Both the position numbers and the translations under genes were made by a program. The notes beneath the pieces were generated by a model that saw only the letters and a program-made list of their open reading frames with translations, had not been told where the DNA came from and searched no databases. DNA of 64,000 nt from Bradyrhizobium sp. SSBR45G. GTDB taxonomy: Bacteria; Pseudomonadota; Alphaproteobacteria; Rhizobiales; Xanthobacteraceae. The DNA is taken from positions 248,001-312,000 of the forward strand of contig NZ_BSCT01000003.1 of NCBI RefSeq assembly GCF_030159255.1. The letters are read 5' to 3'. Positions 57,131-64,000 of this stretch are shown piece after piece; position 1 is the first letter of the stretch, and each line of letters starts with the position of its first letter.

Positions 57131-58819
57131 TCAGGCTTGTTGCAGCTTGTGCATGAAGCGCAGCACGATGAACTCGGCCGGCCTGACGGCCGCGACACCG
57201 ATCTCGACGATCAGCCGGCCTTCGAGCACGTCCTGCGGCGTCATGGTCTTGCCGAGGCCGACATTGACGTAATAGGCGGCCTCCGGCGTCGAGCCGGCCA
57301 GCGCGCCGCGCTCCCACAGCGAATACAGGTAGCTCTCGATCATGCCCCTGACCTTCAGCCAGGTGGTGGCGTCGTTCGGCTCGAACACGGCAAAGCCGGA
57401 GGCCTTGCGGGTGTTCTCCTCGATGGCGATGAACAGGCGGCGGACCGGCACGTAGCGCCATTCATTGTCGTTGCCGGCGAGCGTGCGCGCGCCCCAGACG
57501 ATCGTGCCCTTGCCGGTGAAGTCGCGGATCGCATTGATCGACTTGCCGGCGGTGGGGTCGACGTTGAGGGATTCCTGATCGGCATCCGTCATCTTCTTGT
57601 CGACGCTGATCATGGCCATGACGCCGACATTGGCCGGTGCCTTCCAGACGCCACGGTCACGATCGACGCGGGCATAGATGCCGGCGATCGCAGCGCTCGG
57701 CGGCAAGGTCACGCGCTGGCGGCTGAGCGCATCCTTGATCTGGTTGTAGCGCGCGGTGTCGCTGAGCTTGATGTCCTTGAGGACGGGCGGCGGCGGCGCG
57801 CCGCCGCCGACCTTGACGAGGTCGGCGCCGTCACCGGCGGGTGTGGGCTGCAGCGCGGCCGAGCCGTTGCCCTGCAGGCGGATATCGAAGCCGCTCGCCT
57901 GCAGGCTGGCCTTCACGGCCGTCCAGCGATCGACCACCACCTTGGCGGTCTTGCCGCCGGCGATGTTGGTGATGATCAGGGTCGGCTTGCCATTGGCGAC
58001 GGAGATGTCGATCGCTTGCGCGTTGTCGCCACCGACGAGCTGGACCTTCGGCGTACTGGCCGGATCGGGACTCTGGAACGAGATCACCATGCCATTGGGA
58101 TCATTGGCCGGAAATTGCACCTCCTTGATTGTCGGCGGCACCGGCCCGTCGGTGATGTTGACCTGGATCTTGCTCTCGTCGGGGAAGAAGTTCAGCGACG
58201 TCCTGAGATAGGGATGATAGGCGGCGCCGTAGGACAGATAGTCGACGCCGATCTGATTGCGGAAGGCGGTGACATCGCCCTTCGGCACGTCCAGGATGGT
58301 GAAGCGATCCTTCAGCCGCGCGCACTGGCTCAGCGCCGCCTGGGCGAGCTCGAAATAGTCGCCCGCGCCCAGCAGCACCGCGTCCGTCAGCACGATCAAT
58401 GTCGGCTCGTCCTCCAGCGCCAGGAGGTTGATCGCCTTGAGGAAGTCGGCCTTGGCCAGCGGAGCGGTATAGTCGCCCAGCGAGAAGATGTAGCAGGGAC
58501 CGCCGCCATTGGCGAAGTAGTGGCTGACGGCATAATAGAGAAGGCGGTCCGGGCTCGGCCCTGTCGCCGCCGCGGGATCGGTCAGAGTGATCGTCGGCAG
58601 CCCGGTGGCCGGATCGGTCGACGAGGAGGCGACGAAGGCGGTCGACTTCGCGCCTCCGAACGTGGCGCTGTACTCCAGCAGCGAGCTGATCCGCGCCATG
58701 GCCGGACCCTTCTCGGTGTAGCCCAGAAAGGCCGGGATCGCGGTCGAGACCTCGGCGACGGAGGGCGGCAATCGGGAAATCTCTTCGACGTAAACGCCCG
58801 GGGTCTTGTAGATCGGCAT
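57131..58819 (-). CDS. eCIS contractile sheath protein (Afp2/3/4 type)
   Basis: This 562-residue protein starts at the ATG at 58817-58819 with GAAGGTG upstream. MPIYKTPGVYVEEISRLP is the family opening that donates a strand to the neighbouring subunit. The middle is a variable domain with a low-complexity proline stretch near residue 345 (GGGAPPPPVLKD). The C-terminal core has FTGKGTIVWGARTLAG, YVPVRRLFIAIEENTRKAS and VEIGVAAVRPAEFIVLRF, conserved in sheath proteins. Only one sheath gene is present, whereas Afp and PVC have three, so the sheath would be a homopolymer. Confidence 0.94.
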   Translation of the reverse strand: MPIYKTPGVYVEEISRLPPSVAEVSTAIPAFLGYTEKGPAMARISSLLEYSATFGGAKSTAFVASSSTDPATGLPTITLTDPAAATGPSPDRLLYYAVSHYFANGGGPCYIFSLGDYTAPLAKADFLKAINLLALEDEPTLIVLTDAVLLGAGDYFELAQAALSQCARLKDRFTILDVPKGDVTAFRNQIGVDYLSYGAAYHPYLRTSLNFFPDESKIQVNITDGPVPPTIKEVQFPANDPNGMVISFQSPDPASTPKVQLVGGDNAQAIDISVANGKPTLIITNIAGGKTAKVVVDRWTAVKASLQASGFDIRLQGNGSAALQPTPAGDGADLVKVGGGAPPPPVLKDIKLSDTARYNQIKDALSRQRVTLPPSAAIAGIYARVDRDRGVWKAPANVGVMAMISVDKKMTDADQESLNVDPTAGKSINAIRDFTGKGTIVWGARTLAGNDNEWRYVPVRRLFIAIEENTRKASGFAVFEPNDATTWLKVRGMIESYLYSLWERGALAGSTPEAAYYVNVGLGKTMTPQDVLEGRLIVEIGVAAVRPAEFIVLRFMHKLQQA

Positions 58820-58861
58820 GACAATGCACCTTCGGAACGTGGTGAGGAGAGGTGGAGGCAA

Positions 58862-59932
58862 TCAGTTCGTCAGCAGCGATAGGACTTGGTAGCGGACCAT
58901 CTGGCGCGATGACGGCGCGCCGGTTTGCAGCAGCACGAGGCGATCGGGTGGCGGATTGGGCAGGCGCGACAGCAGCGGCGCGTTGTCGAGCCGCAGCTCG
59001 AGCGCGCCCAGCGGCGTGTCGCGGGTCGGGATGGCCGCGTCGGAGACCAGGCGTACGACGCGCCGGCCGCGAGCGCGTCCGAGCAGGTCGGCGCCGACCG
59101 GGTCGGCACCCACCGTCGCCGTCGTCAATTCGGCCCGGCCGGCATCGGATACGGTGATCGCGCGCGGCCCGTTGCCGGCCGTTGCATCGACAACGGTAAG
59201 CGTCGAGAGGTCGCCGGAAAAATCCGTCACGACATAATAGGCCCAGCGTGCATCGGCCGAGCTCAGCGGAACGACGAAACCCCGCGGCGCCGGCATCGGC
59301 TTCAGCGCCTGTGCATCCAACGTCAATGCGATCTCCGCGAGAGCGCCGCGTGGCGTCGCGGCGCGGACGGGGTAGGACACCTGGAAAACGGTGCCACGCG
59401 CCAGCGCGGATGTATCGATCGTGATGCGCTTGGAGCCGGGCCTCACGCTCGTGACGGCGCCAGCGCCGGCAACCGTCACATCCGCCGGCACTGTGCCGTT
59501 GAGCGGCGTGCCGGAGAGCACGAAGGTCTCCGCTGCTGCCGGTGCCGAGACCACGAGGCTCTCGCGCGCTGTTGCCCTGCGGGTGGTCAGGCGGAGCGGC
59601 AACGGATCGGCGAGCTGGACCCCCTCATTGGTGAACAGGGGCGCCGGCTGCTGGGCGATGTCGCTGAGCCGGGTGATCGCGGCATAGCTGGATCCGCGAG
59701 GCTGAAGCGCAAACTGCAGGGACAGCGGCGCCGCCGCCGCGGCGACGACATCACCTTTGGCATCGAGCTCGGCGTAGATGCGGATGCGATCGGCGAAGCT
59801 CTTGCAGGTCAGCCGAAGCCGCGCCATCGCGGATTCCGTTGCCGCTGCCGGCACGATCGCGAAGTCGCCGCAGCGCTGGTCGGCGTAGTAGTCGTGCGTC
59901 ACGCGGACGTCAAACAGCGGGGCCGATGGCAT
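58862..59932 (-). CDS. Uncharacterised eCIS cluster protein (356 residues)
   Basis: I do not recognise the family. The protein starts MPSAPLFDVRVTHDYYADQR and is rich in Ala, Val and Thr with many short beta-like segments. A short first domain (about 1-110) with a single CGDF and one CKSF is followed by two repeated-looking beta regions. No signal peptide or membrane helix is seen. It overlaps the DUF4255 gene by 23 bases and precedes the sheath gene, so it is part of the structural operon. A particle cap or sheath-accessory role is possible. Confidence 0.72.
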   Translation of the reverse strand: MPSAPLFDVRVTHDYYADQRCGDFAIVPAAATESAMARLRLTCKSFADRIRIYAELDAKGDVVAAAAAPLSLQFALQPRGSSYAAITRLSDIAQQPAPLFTNEGVQLADPLPLRLTTRRATARESLVVSAPAAAETFVLSGTPLNGTVPADVTVAGAGAVTSVRPGSKRITIDTSALARGTVFQVSYPVRAATPRGALAEIALTLDAQALKPMPAPRGFVVPLSSADARWAYYVVTDFSGDLSTLTVVDATAGNGPRAITVSDAGRAELTTATVGADPVGADLLGRARGRRVVRLVSDAAIPTRDTPLGALELRLDNAPLLSRLPNPPPDRLVLLQTGAPSSRQMVRYQVLSLLTN

Positions 59933-60509
59933 GCTCCAGCCTCCGTTCGGGCGGACCGGACACCGGCCGCGTCATCTCTTCCCGGCGGTCCTCGAACACG
60001 AGCATGCGGACGCGATAGAGCAGGGACGGCTGGAACGCCGCGCGCAACGCATTCCACAGATCGTTCTGCTCGTTGAGCGGCAACGTCACCAGTTCGAGCG
60101 CCAGTTGCGGGATGCCGGCCGGCATGTTCGGCATGGTCTGGCGATCCAGAACCGGATGCGATTGGAAAAAGCTGATGATCTGCGACAGCCGCGACAGCGC
60201 CTGCTCATATTGCTTGAAGCGCGCCACGAACAGCACGCGCATGTTGAGGCGGACGTCGGGCTGGATTCGATAGGCGGTGCCGTCGGAACCGAGTCGCTGG
60301 TAGGGATTGGCGGCGCGCAGGATCGGCTCCTGCTCGACATTGATCAGCATGGTGGTGACGGCGCCGATGCGGAATGAGATCGGATCGGTCTTGTCGCCGT
60401 CGAGAAAGACCACGGCATCTTCGGCGGGCGCCGCGTGACCAGGCACGGCTGGCCCGATCAGTTGCGCGTTGAGCAGATCGCGAAGGAAAATCATCGCTTG
60501 ATCAATCAC
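59910..60509 (-). CDS. DUF4255 eCIS protein (Afp16/Pvc16 tail-terminator type)
   Basis: This 199-residue protein is of the DUF4255/Pvc16 N-terminal family. It opens MIDQAMIFLRDLLNAQL, then continues IRRTVLINVEQE-like text (TTMLINVEQEPILR), then PDVRLNMRVLFVARF and YEQALSRLSQIISFFQSHPV. The last part (LYRVRMLVFEDRRE) is also typical. In Afp-like particles Afp16 caps the tube and ends its growth. It is the first gene of the eCIS operon and lies about 210 bases downstream of the best promoter candidate. Confidence 0.88.
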   Translation of the reverse strand: MIDQAMIFLRDLLNAQLIGPAVPGHAAPAEDAVVFLDGDKTDPISFRIGAVTTMLINVEQEPILRAANPYQRLGSDGTAYRIQPDVRLNMRVLFVARFKQYEQALSRLSQIISFFQSHPVLDRQTMPNMPAGIPQLALELVTLPLNEQNDLWNALRAAFQPSLLYRVRMLVFEDRREEMTRPVSGPPERRLEHAIGPAV

Positions 60510-60727
60510 GTCCCGCTCCGCAACTCACAGCTGGCAACGACGTAGCGAAGAGCACCGCGACCATGCGATCGCGATATGATGTTTACGGCCGTTCGATCGT
60601 CGGCTCGATCTGGCGTAGAGGTTCGCGCAATGTGGTCGTTAAGCGTGTGTGCGCGGACCGGTTGAAATGGTTCAAGTCGTCAATGAGTTTGTATCGAAAA
60701 AAATAGAAAGCACCGCAATACTCAACC

Positions 60728-60756
60728 AGGATAACTTCTGTCGTTATGCGCGTCAA
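60728..60756 (-). promoter_or_regulatory. Candidate sigma-70 promoter of the eCIS operon
   Basis: On the minus strand TTGACG (60751-60756) and TATCCT (60728-60733) are separated by exactly 17 bases in a locally AT-rich stretch. It points toward the DUF4255 gene and would leave a leader of about 210 bases. No other equally good promoter is visible in 60510-60974. Confidence 0.5.
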
Positions 60757-60819
60757 GTTGAGCGGACACCACCTGAGGATGATCGCCGCGAATGGTCGAG
60801 TCTTGCAGGCGCGGCGGAT

Positions 60820-60863
60820 GGCGCTTCGACATGATGGCGTTTCGACACAGCGGCGCTTCGACA
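60820..60863. repeat. Three direct repeats of a 16-bp unit upstream of the eCIS promoter
   Basis: GGCGCTTCGACA occurs at 60820-60831 and 60852-60863, and GGCGTTTCGACA at 60836-60847, giving a period of 16 bases. They lie about 65-110 bases upstream of the -35 box of the eCIS promoter candidate, between it and the TetR gene. They may be regulator-binding sites or a short tandem duplication. Confidence 0.55.
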
Positions 60864-60974
60864 TCGCGTGGTGACGCGAGCGAAGGGCAGCGCGGCGGTG
60901 TCATGAGACCTGCATCGCAGGTGCGCGCGGCGTGAAGACGTCGATGCGGATCGCGGATCGGGCGCCCTGCGCGA

Positions 60975-61712
60975 TCACGGAGCCTTGTTGAGCTCGCCGT
61001 CCTGCAACAGACCGGGAAGCGCGAGGCGTGCGCCGTCGAGGAACAGCAGGATCGCATCGCGCACGGTCTGGTCGAGATCGGATGGAACCGGCGTCTCGTA
61101 GATGAACTTGCGGATCGCAAGATAGAAGATGCGCCCGTGCAGCCCCCAGAACATCTCGGTCTCGCGGCTCCCCAGCGGGCAGGTGTCGACATCTGGCAGC
61201 TTCAGCTCGTGACGCAACTCGATGGCGGCGGGCTCGATGATCTCGCGCCTGACGAGATCGAGATAACGTCCGGCAATGCCGAATGACTTCAGTCCGGAGA
61301 AGACGAAGATCCGCACCCAATTGTATTCGAACACGCGGGCCACGTAATCGAGATAGAAGCTCGTGAGCCGCATCTGCAGGGGCTGGCTGCGATCGCGGAT
61401 CAGGGGATTCCAGTCCTGCGACCAGCGGCTCAGATAGACCTCCTGATAGACCCGCTCGATGAGCGCTTCCTTGCTCGGGAAGTGCCGGTAGATCACCGAA
61501 TGCGCGACGCCCATGCGCTTGGCGAGCTCCCGGGTCTGGCCTTCGAAGCCGCGCTCGGCAAAGAATCGGATCGCTTCGTCGACGATCAGTCGCTCGCGGT
61601 CGGCCGCGCGCATGTTGCGGCGACCCGTCTGCGAGGGACGGCCAGCCTGCCGCGTGCGCCCGACGCGGGCCGCCGCCTTGTTTGCGCTCGTTGTCCTCGG
61701 TGGTCTGGCCAT
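60975..61712 (-). CDS. TetR-family transcriptional regulator
   Basis: This 245-residue regulator has a basic N-terminal tail and the TetR helix-turn-helix at about residues 40-90 (IVDEAIRFFAERGFEGQ, RELAKRMGVAHSVIYRHFPS). A helical ligand-binding domain without close known relatives in my view follows. It is divergent from the molybdenum-hydroxylase operon, and a near-perfect 22-bp palindrome lies between them. It is therefore probably the repressor of that operon, with the substrate or a related compound as inducer. It is also next to the eCIS operon on the same strand, but the gap makes co-transcription unlikely. Confidence 0.9.
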   Translation of the reverse strand: MARPPRTTSANKAAARVGRTRQAGRPSQTGRRNMRAADRERLIVDEAIRFFAERGFEGQTRELAKRMGVAHSVIYRHFPSKEALIERVYQEVYLSRWSQDWNPLIRDRSQPLQMRLTSFYLDYVARVFEYNWVRIFVFSGLKSFGIAGRYLDLVRREIIEPAAIELRHELKLPDVDTCPLGSRETEMFWGLHGRIFYLAIRKFIYETPVPSDLDQTVRDAILLFLDGARLALPGLLQDGELNKAP

Positions 61713-61759
61713 GTCCTGAATCGATTGTGCACGGAGCTGGCTTGATAGCCGAAAGCAGA

Positions 61760-61836
61760 TTTGTGACCAATCGTTCGTTTCCGGTTGACCGCGAAGGTAT
61801 GGTTGTGCAACTGTTTTGAGACCAGATGGTCACAAA
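61760..61836. promoter_or_regulatory. TetR operator region
   Basis: A near-perfect palindrome at 61815-61836 has arms TTTGaGACCA and TGGTCaCAAA around GA, with a core GACCA-GA-TGGTC (61820-61831). A further single half-site TTTGTGACCA lies at 61760-61769 near the TetR start. This arrangement would let the TetR protein control both the CoxM-type operon and its own gene. Confidence 0.62.
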
Positions 61837-61878
61837 TTTGGGGCTTCGGGCGCGAGAGCCCTGGCAGCGAGGAAATGG

Positions 61879-62739
61879 ATGAAGGCGAGGGCTTTCAGCT
61901 ATCGTCGGGCATACACGGTCGACGAAGCGCTCGACGCTCACGCGAGCAACGGCGACGATGCGCGCTTCATCGCCGGCGGACAGAGTCTCGTTCCAGCTCT
62001 CGCCCTGCGTCTCCAGGCGCCGCGAATCCTGATCGACATCAACCACATCGAAGAGCTGCGCGGCGTGACACGCGAAGGCGAATGGCTGCGCATTGGCGCC
62101 TTGACGCGTCATTGCGAAATGCTGACGGAGCCGCTGATCGCCGAGTTTGCGCCGCTGCTGCGCGCCGCTGCTCCGTTCGTGGCGCATCCCGCCATTCGCA
62201 ATCGTGGCACGCTGGGCGGCAGCGTCGCGCTGGCCGACCCGGCGTCCGAGTTTCCTGCCATGATGCTGGCGCTCGATGCCGAAATCGAAATCGCGGGCGC
62301 TTCGGGTCGGCGCCGCGTCAGGGCCGATGAGTTCTTCATTGATCTGTTCGAAACGGCAGCGGCACCGGGCGAGCTCGTGACCGCGATTTTTGTCCCGCGG
62401 TTCCGCTGCAACCAGCGCATCTGCTTCGATGAGCTGGCACGCCGTCGCGGCGACTACGCGCTGGTGGGGTGCGGCATGCAGGCGACCTGCAAGGATGGCC
62501 TGATCGAGGGCATCCGCATTGCCTTCTTTTCGGTCGGCAACGTACCGACCCGCGCCAGGTCGGCCGAGGCTGCCGTGAGCGGTGGCCGTATCGACGCCGA
62601 GCGGATCGCTGCGGCGCAGGCCGCGCTCGACAGCGATCTCGCACCGCCGGAGAGCGACGAGGTGCCGCCGGCCATGCGCCTGCACCTGGCGCGGGTGCTG
62701 CTCGGCCGGTTGCTCGGAAGACTTGGCGAGGTGGCATGA
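61879..62739 (+). CDS. FAD-binding subunit of a molybdenum hydroxylase (CoxM type)
   Basis: This 286-residue protein starts at the ATG at 61879 with GAGGAA upstream. FAD contacts are seen in FIAGGQSLVPALALRL (about residue 31) and in HPAIRNRGTLGGSVALADP (about 104-122), as in CO dehydrogenase and xanthine dehydrogenase medium subunits. The C-terminal domain, from about residue 175, is the CO_deh_flav_C type. It passes electrons from the iron-sulfur subunit to an acceptor. It overlaps the coxS-type gene by four bases. Confidence 0.92.
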   Translation: MKARAFSYRRAYTVDEALDAHASNGDDARFIAGGQSLVPALALRLQAPRILIDINHIEELRGVTREGEWLRIGALTRHCEMLTEPLIAEFAPLLRAAAPFVAHPAIRNRGTLGGSVALADPASEFPAMMLALDAEIEIAGASGRRRVRADEFFIDLFETAAAPGELVTAIFVPRFRCNQRICFDELARRRGDYALVGCGMQATCKDGLIEGIRIAFFSVGNVPTRARSAEAAVSGGRIDAERIAAAQAALDSDLAPPESDEVPPAMRLHLARVLLGRLLGRLGEVA

Positions 62740-63260
62740 GCAGCGATATCGACGAGGCTGAGGAGGCGGTGCGGGTCCGTTTCATCGTCAACGGCCGCAA
62801 GGTCGCGTGCGAGGTCGCGCCACGTGACACGCTGGTCGATTGCCTGCGCAATTCGCTCGAGCTGACCGGGACGCATGCCGGCTGCGAGATGGGGGCCTGT
62901 GGCGCCTGCCTGGTGCGGCTCGACGGCCGCGCCGTGCATGCCTGCCTGATGTTCGCCGTGCAGGCCGATGGCGCCCGGATCGATACCATCGAGGGGCTGT
63001 CCGAAAGTGGCGATATCGCCGATCTTCAGGCCGAGTTTCATCGACGCAATGCGCTGCAATGCGGGTTCTGCACGCCCGGCATGCTGATCAATGCCCACGA
63101 ATTGCTGTCCCGGCTCGCGGAGCCGAGCCGCGCCGCGATCCGCGATGCGCTCTCCGGAAATTTCTGCCGCTGCACCGGCTACGAGGCGATCGTCGATGCG
63201 ATCGCCGCGGTGGCCGACGCTCGCGCCGCAAAGGCGTCGCAGAAGGGCTCGCCGGAATGA
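62736..63260 (+). CDS. 2Fe-2S subunit of a molybdenum hydroxylase (CoxS type)
   Basis: This 174-residue protein starts at an ATG overlapping the previous stop codon. The plant-type 2Fe-2S site reads CEMGACGACLV with a further Cys at HACLMF. The C-terminal four-helix site reads QCGFCTPGM and NFCRCTGYE. These eight cysteines hold the two clusters that link the molybdenum site to FAD. It overlaps the large-subunit gene by four bases. Confidence 0.94.
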   Translation: MSSDIDEAEEAVRVRFIVNGRKVACEVAPRDTLVDCLRNSLELTGTHAGCEMGACGACLVRLDGRAVHACLMFAVQADGARIDTIEGLSESGDIADLQAEFHRRNALQCGFCTPGMLINAHELLSRLAEPSRAAIRDALSGNFCRCTGYEAIVDAIAAVADARAAKASQKGSPE

Positions 63261-64000
63261 CGCCGCTCACCTCGCTGGACCGTCCGAACTCCTATATCGG
63301 CCGCTCCGTGCCGCGCCCGAATGCGAAGCGCCTGCTGGCCGGGCGTGGCCGCTATGTCACGGACATTCGCCTGCCGCGCATGCTGCATGCGGCATTCCTG
63401 CGCAGCCCTTATGCACACGCACGGATCGCGCGCGTCGATGTCGATGCGGCCCGCGCGCTCGCGGGCGTTCATCTGGTCGCCACCGGCGCTGATCTCGCAA
63501 AAATCTGCACGCCCTGGACCGGCACCCTCGATCATTTCAAAGGCATGACCTCGGAGCCGCAGCTGCCGCTGCCGCTCGACCGTGTGGTCTGGGCGGGGCA
63601 GGCGGTCTTAGCCGTTGTCGCCGAGAGCAGGGCGATTGCCGAGGATGCGCTGGAGCTGATCTCGGTCGACTACGAGGAGCTGCCGGCCATCGTCGATCTC
63701 GACGCGGCGCGTGAGCCTGGAACGCCGCGGGTGAATCCTGCTGGAAGCTCCAACATCTGCTTCCGTGCCCAGCTCGACAGTGGCGGGGTCGATGAGGCGT
63801 TTGCGTCGGCGGCGCATATCATTGAGGAGGAGTTCAGCTTCGGCCGTCATACGCCGGTCACACTGGAGCCGCGGGCGATCGTCGCGGATTACGATCCCGA
63901 CGGCGGCATGCTGACCGTGCATCATGCGACCCAGACACCGTATCAGTTCCAGGATCTCTATTCCCGTCACTACCGTATCCCGGAAGCACGCGTGCGCGTG
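63257..64000 (+). CDS. Molybdopterin-binding large subunit, xanthine dehydrogenase/CoxL family (partial)
   Basis: The first 248 residues are present and the gene runs off the right edge. The start reads MTPLTSLDRPNSYIGRSVPR. GRGRYVTDIRLPRMLHAAFL and RSPYAHARI are the family opening, and VWAGQAVLAVVAESRAIAED closes the first domain. TLEPRAIVADYDP and HATQTPYQFQDL belong to the second domain. The active-site loop that separates true CO dehydrogenases (AYxCSFR) from other hydroxylases lies outside the window. The substrate is therefore unknown: it may be a purine, an aldehyde, a heterocycle or CO. Confidence 0.92.
   Translation, partial: MTPLTSLDRPNSYIGRSVPRPNAKRLLAGRGRYVTDIRLPRMLHAAFLRSPYAHARIARVDVDAARALAGVHLVATGADLAKICTPWTGTLDHFKGMTSEPQLPLPLDRVVWAGQAVLAVVAESRAIAEDALELISVDYEELPAIVDLDAAREPGTPRVNPAGSSNICFRAQLDSGGVDEAFASAAHIIEEEFSFGRHTPVTLEPRAIVADYDPDGGMLTVHHATQTPYQFQDLYSRHYRIPEARVRV

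Noticed and set aside
56620..57198. Fusion-length frame covering two tube genes
   Set aside because: Only the last 149 residues are gp19-like. The upstream part is the wrong frame of the neighbouring tube gene.
32428..60509. Prophage or type VI secretion interpretation of the tail-like genes
   Set aside because: No capsid, portal, terminase, integrase or lysis genes, and no TssJLM membrane complex. DUF4157, DUF4255, DUF5908 and the AAA ATPase are eCIS marks.
60667..60834. Short plus-strand frame beginning MVQVVNEFVSKKIES, 55 residues, in the gap before the eCIS operon
   Set aside because: Composition is not shadow-like, but there is no ribosome site and it covers the best promoter of the opposite operon. 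Not enough support for a gene.
60583..60864. Minus-strand frame of 93 residues upstream of the DUF4255 gene
   Set aside because: No ribosome site, no recognisable domain, and it contains the 16-bp repeats and the promoter candidate.
60908..60922. ACCTGC-ATC-GCAGGT hairpin downstream of the TetR gene
   Set aside because: The stem is short with no following T-run in either direction, so it is not called a terminator.
63257..64000. Assignment of the operon as true CO dehydrogenase
   Set aside because: The diagnostic active-site loop lies beyond the window, so only the family level is supported.

Overview
The window is high-GC, densely coded bacterial DNA, most consistent with an alphaproteobacterium of the Bradyrhizobium/Rhizobiales kind. 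The reasons are the codon bias, the many ABC importer operons, a CcoG/FixG homologue, a CoxMSL-type operon, and non-coding palindromes and a longer repeat that resemble elements I remember as dispersed in Bradyrhizobium genomes. No rRNA, tRNA, integrase, transposase or CRISPR array is visible. The taxonomic call is inference.

Layout, left part. 1-642 (-) is the start of an MFS drug-efflux-type transporter that runs off the left edge. 1054-1707 (+) is a 4'-phosphopantetheinyl transferase. 2041-12260 (+) is one long operon. It encodes a carbohydrate or polyol ABC importer (binding protein, two permeases, a small membrane protein, two different ATPases). This is followed by a complete PEP-dependent dihydroxyacetone-type kinase with its own phosphate relay: DhaL, DhaM, HPr, Enzyme I, a small HTH protein and DhaK. 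The importer would bring in a small polyol or triose, and the relay would phosphorylate it from PEP. 12263-13039 (-) is a GntR/UTRA repressor divergent from 13106-20562 (+), a peptide-type ABC importer flanked by two M20-family proteins. The second M20 protein has lost several metal ligands.

Middle part. 20571-25637 (-) encodes a BigR/SqrR-like ArsR regulator, an RND efflux adaptor and pump, and an AhpD-like protein. The divergent strand encodes a DUF2892 membrane protein and CcoG. The regulator keeps the two cysteines used for persulfide sensing in its family. A non-coding repeat region (27.5-28.2 kb) and a large winged-helix/AAA/TPR regulator follow.

Right part. 32428-60509 (-) is a nearly complete extracellular contractile injection system (eCIS, Afp/PVC-like) of about 28 kb. 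In transcription order it contains a DUF4255 terminator-type protein, an unknown protein, one sheath, three gp19-type tube proteins, DUF5908, LysM, VgrG-like spike, gp25, a PAAR-like tip candidate, two baseplate-J proteins with a fibre-like protein and a small coiled coil between them, a beta-repeat protein, the tape measure and the AAA+ ATPase. These are followed by two DUF4157 (eCIS-core) proteins and a multi-pass membrane protein. Both DUF4157 proteins carry a region with zinc-deaminase-like motifs (HAE or DAE plus CxxC). They also share a C-terminal tail containing a CPNCH motif, although their middles differ. I consider these the most interesting part of the window: candidate eCIS cargo with deaminase toxin domains and a possible common loading or docking tail.

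Right edge. 60975-61712 (-) is a TetR regulator divergent from 61879-64000 (+), a CoxM-CoxS-CoxL-type molybdenum hydroxylase operon cut by the window edge. A near-perfect 22-bp palindrome lies between them.
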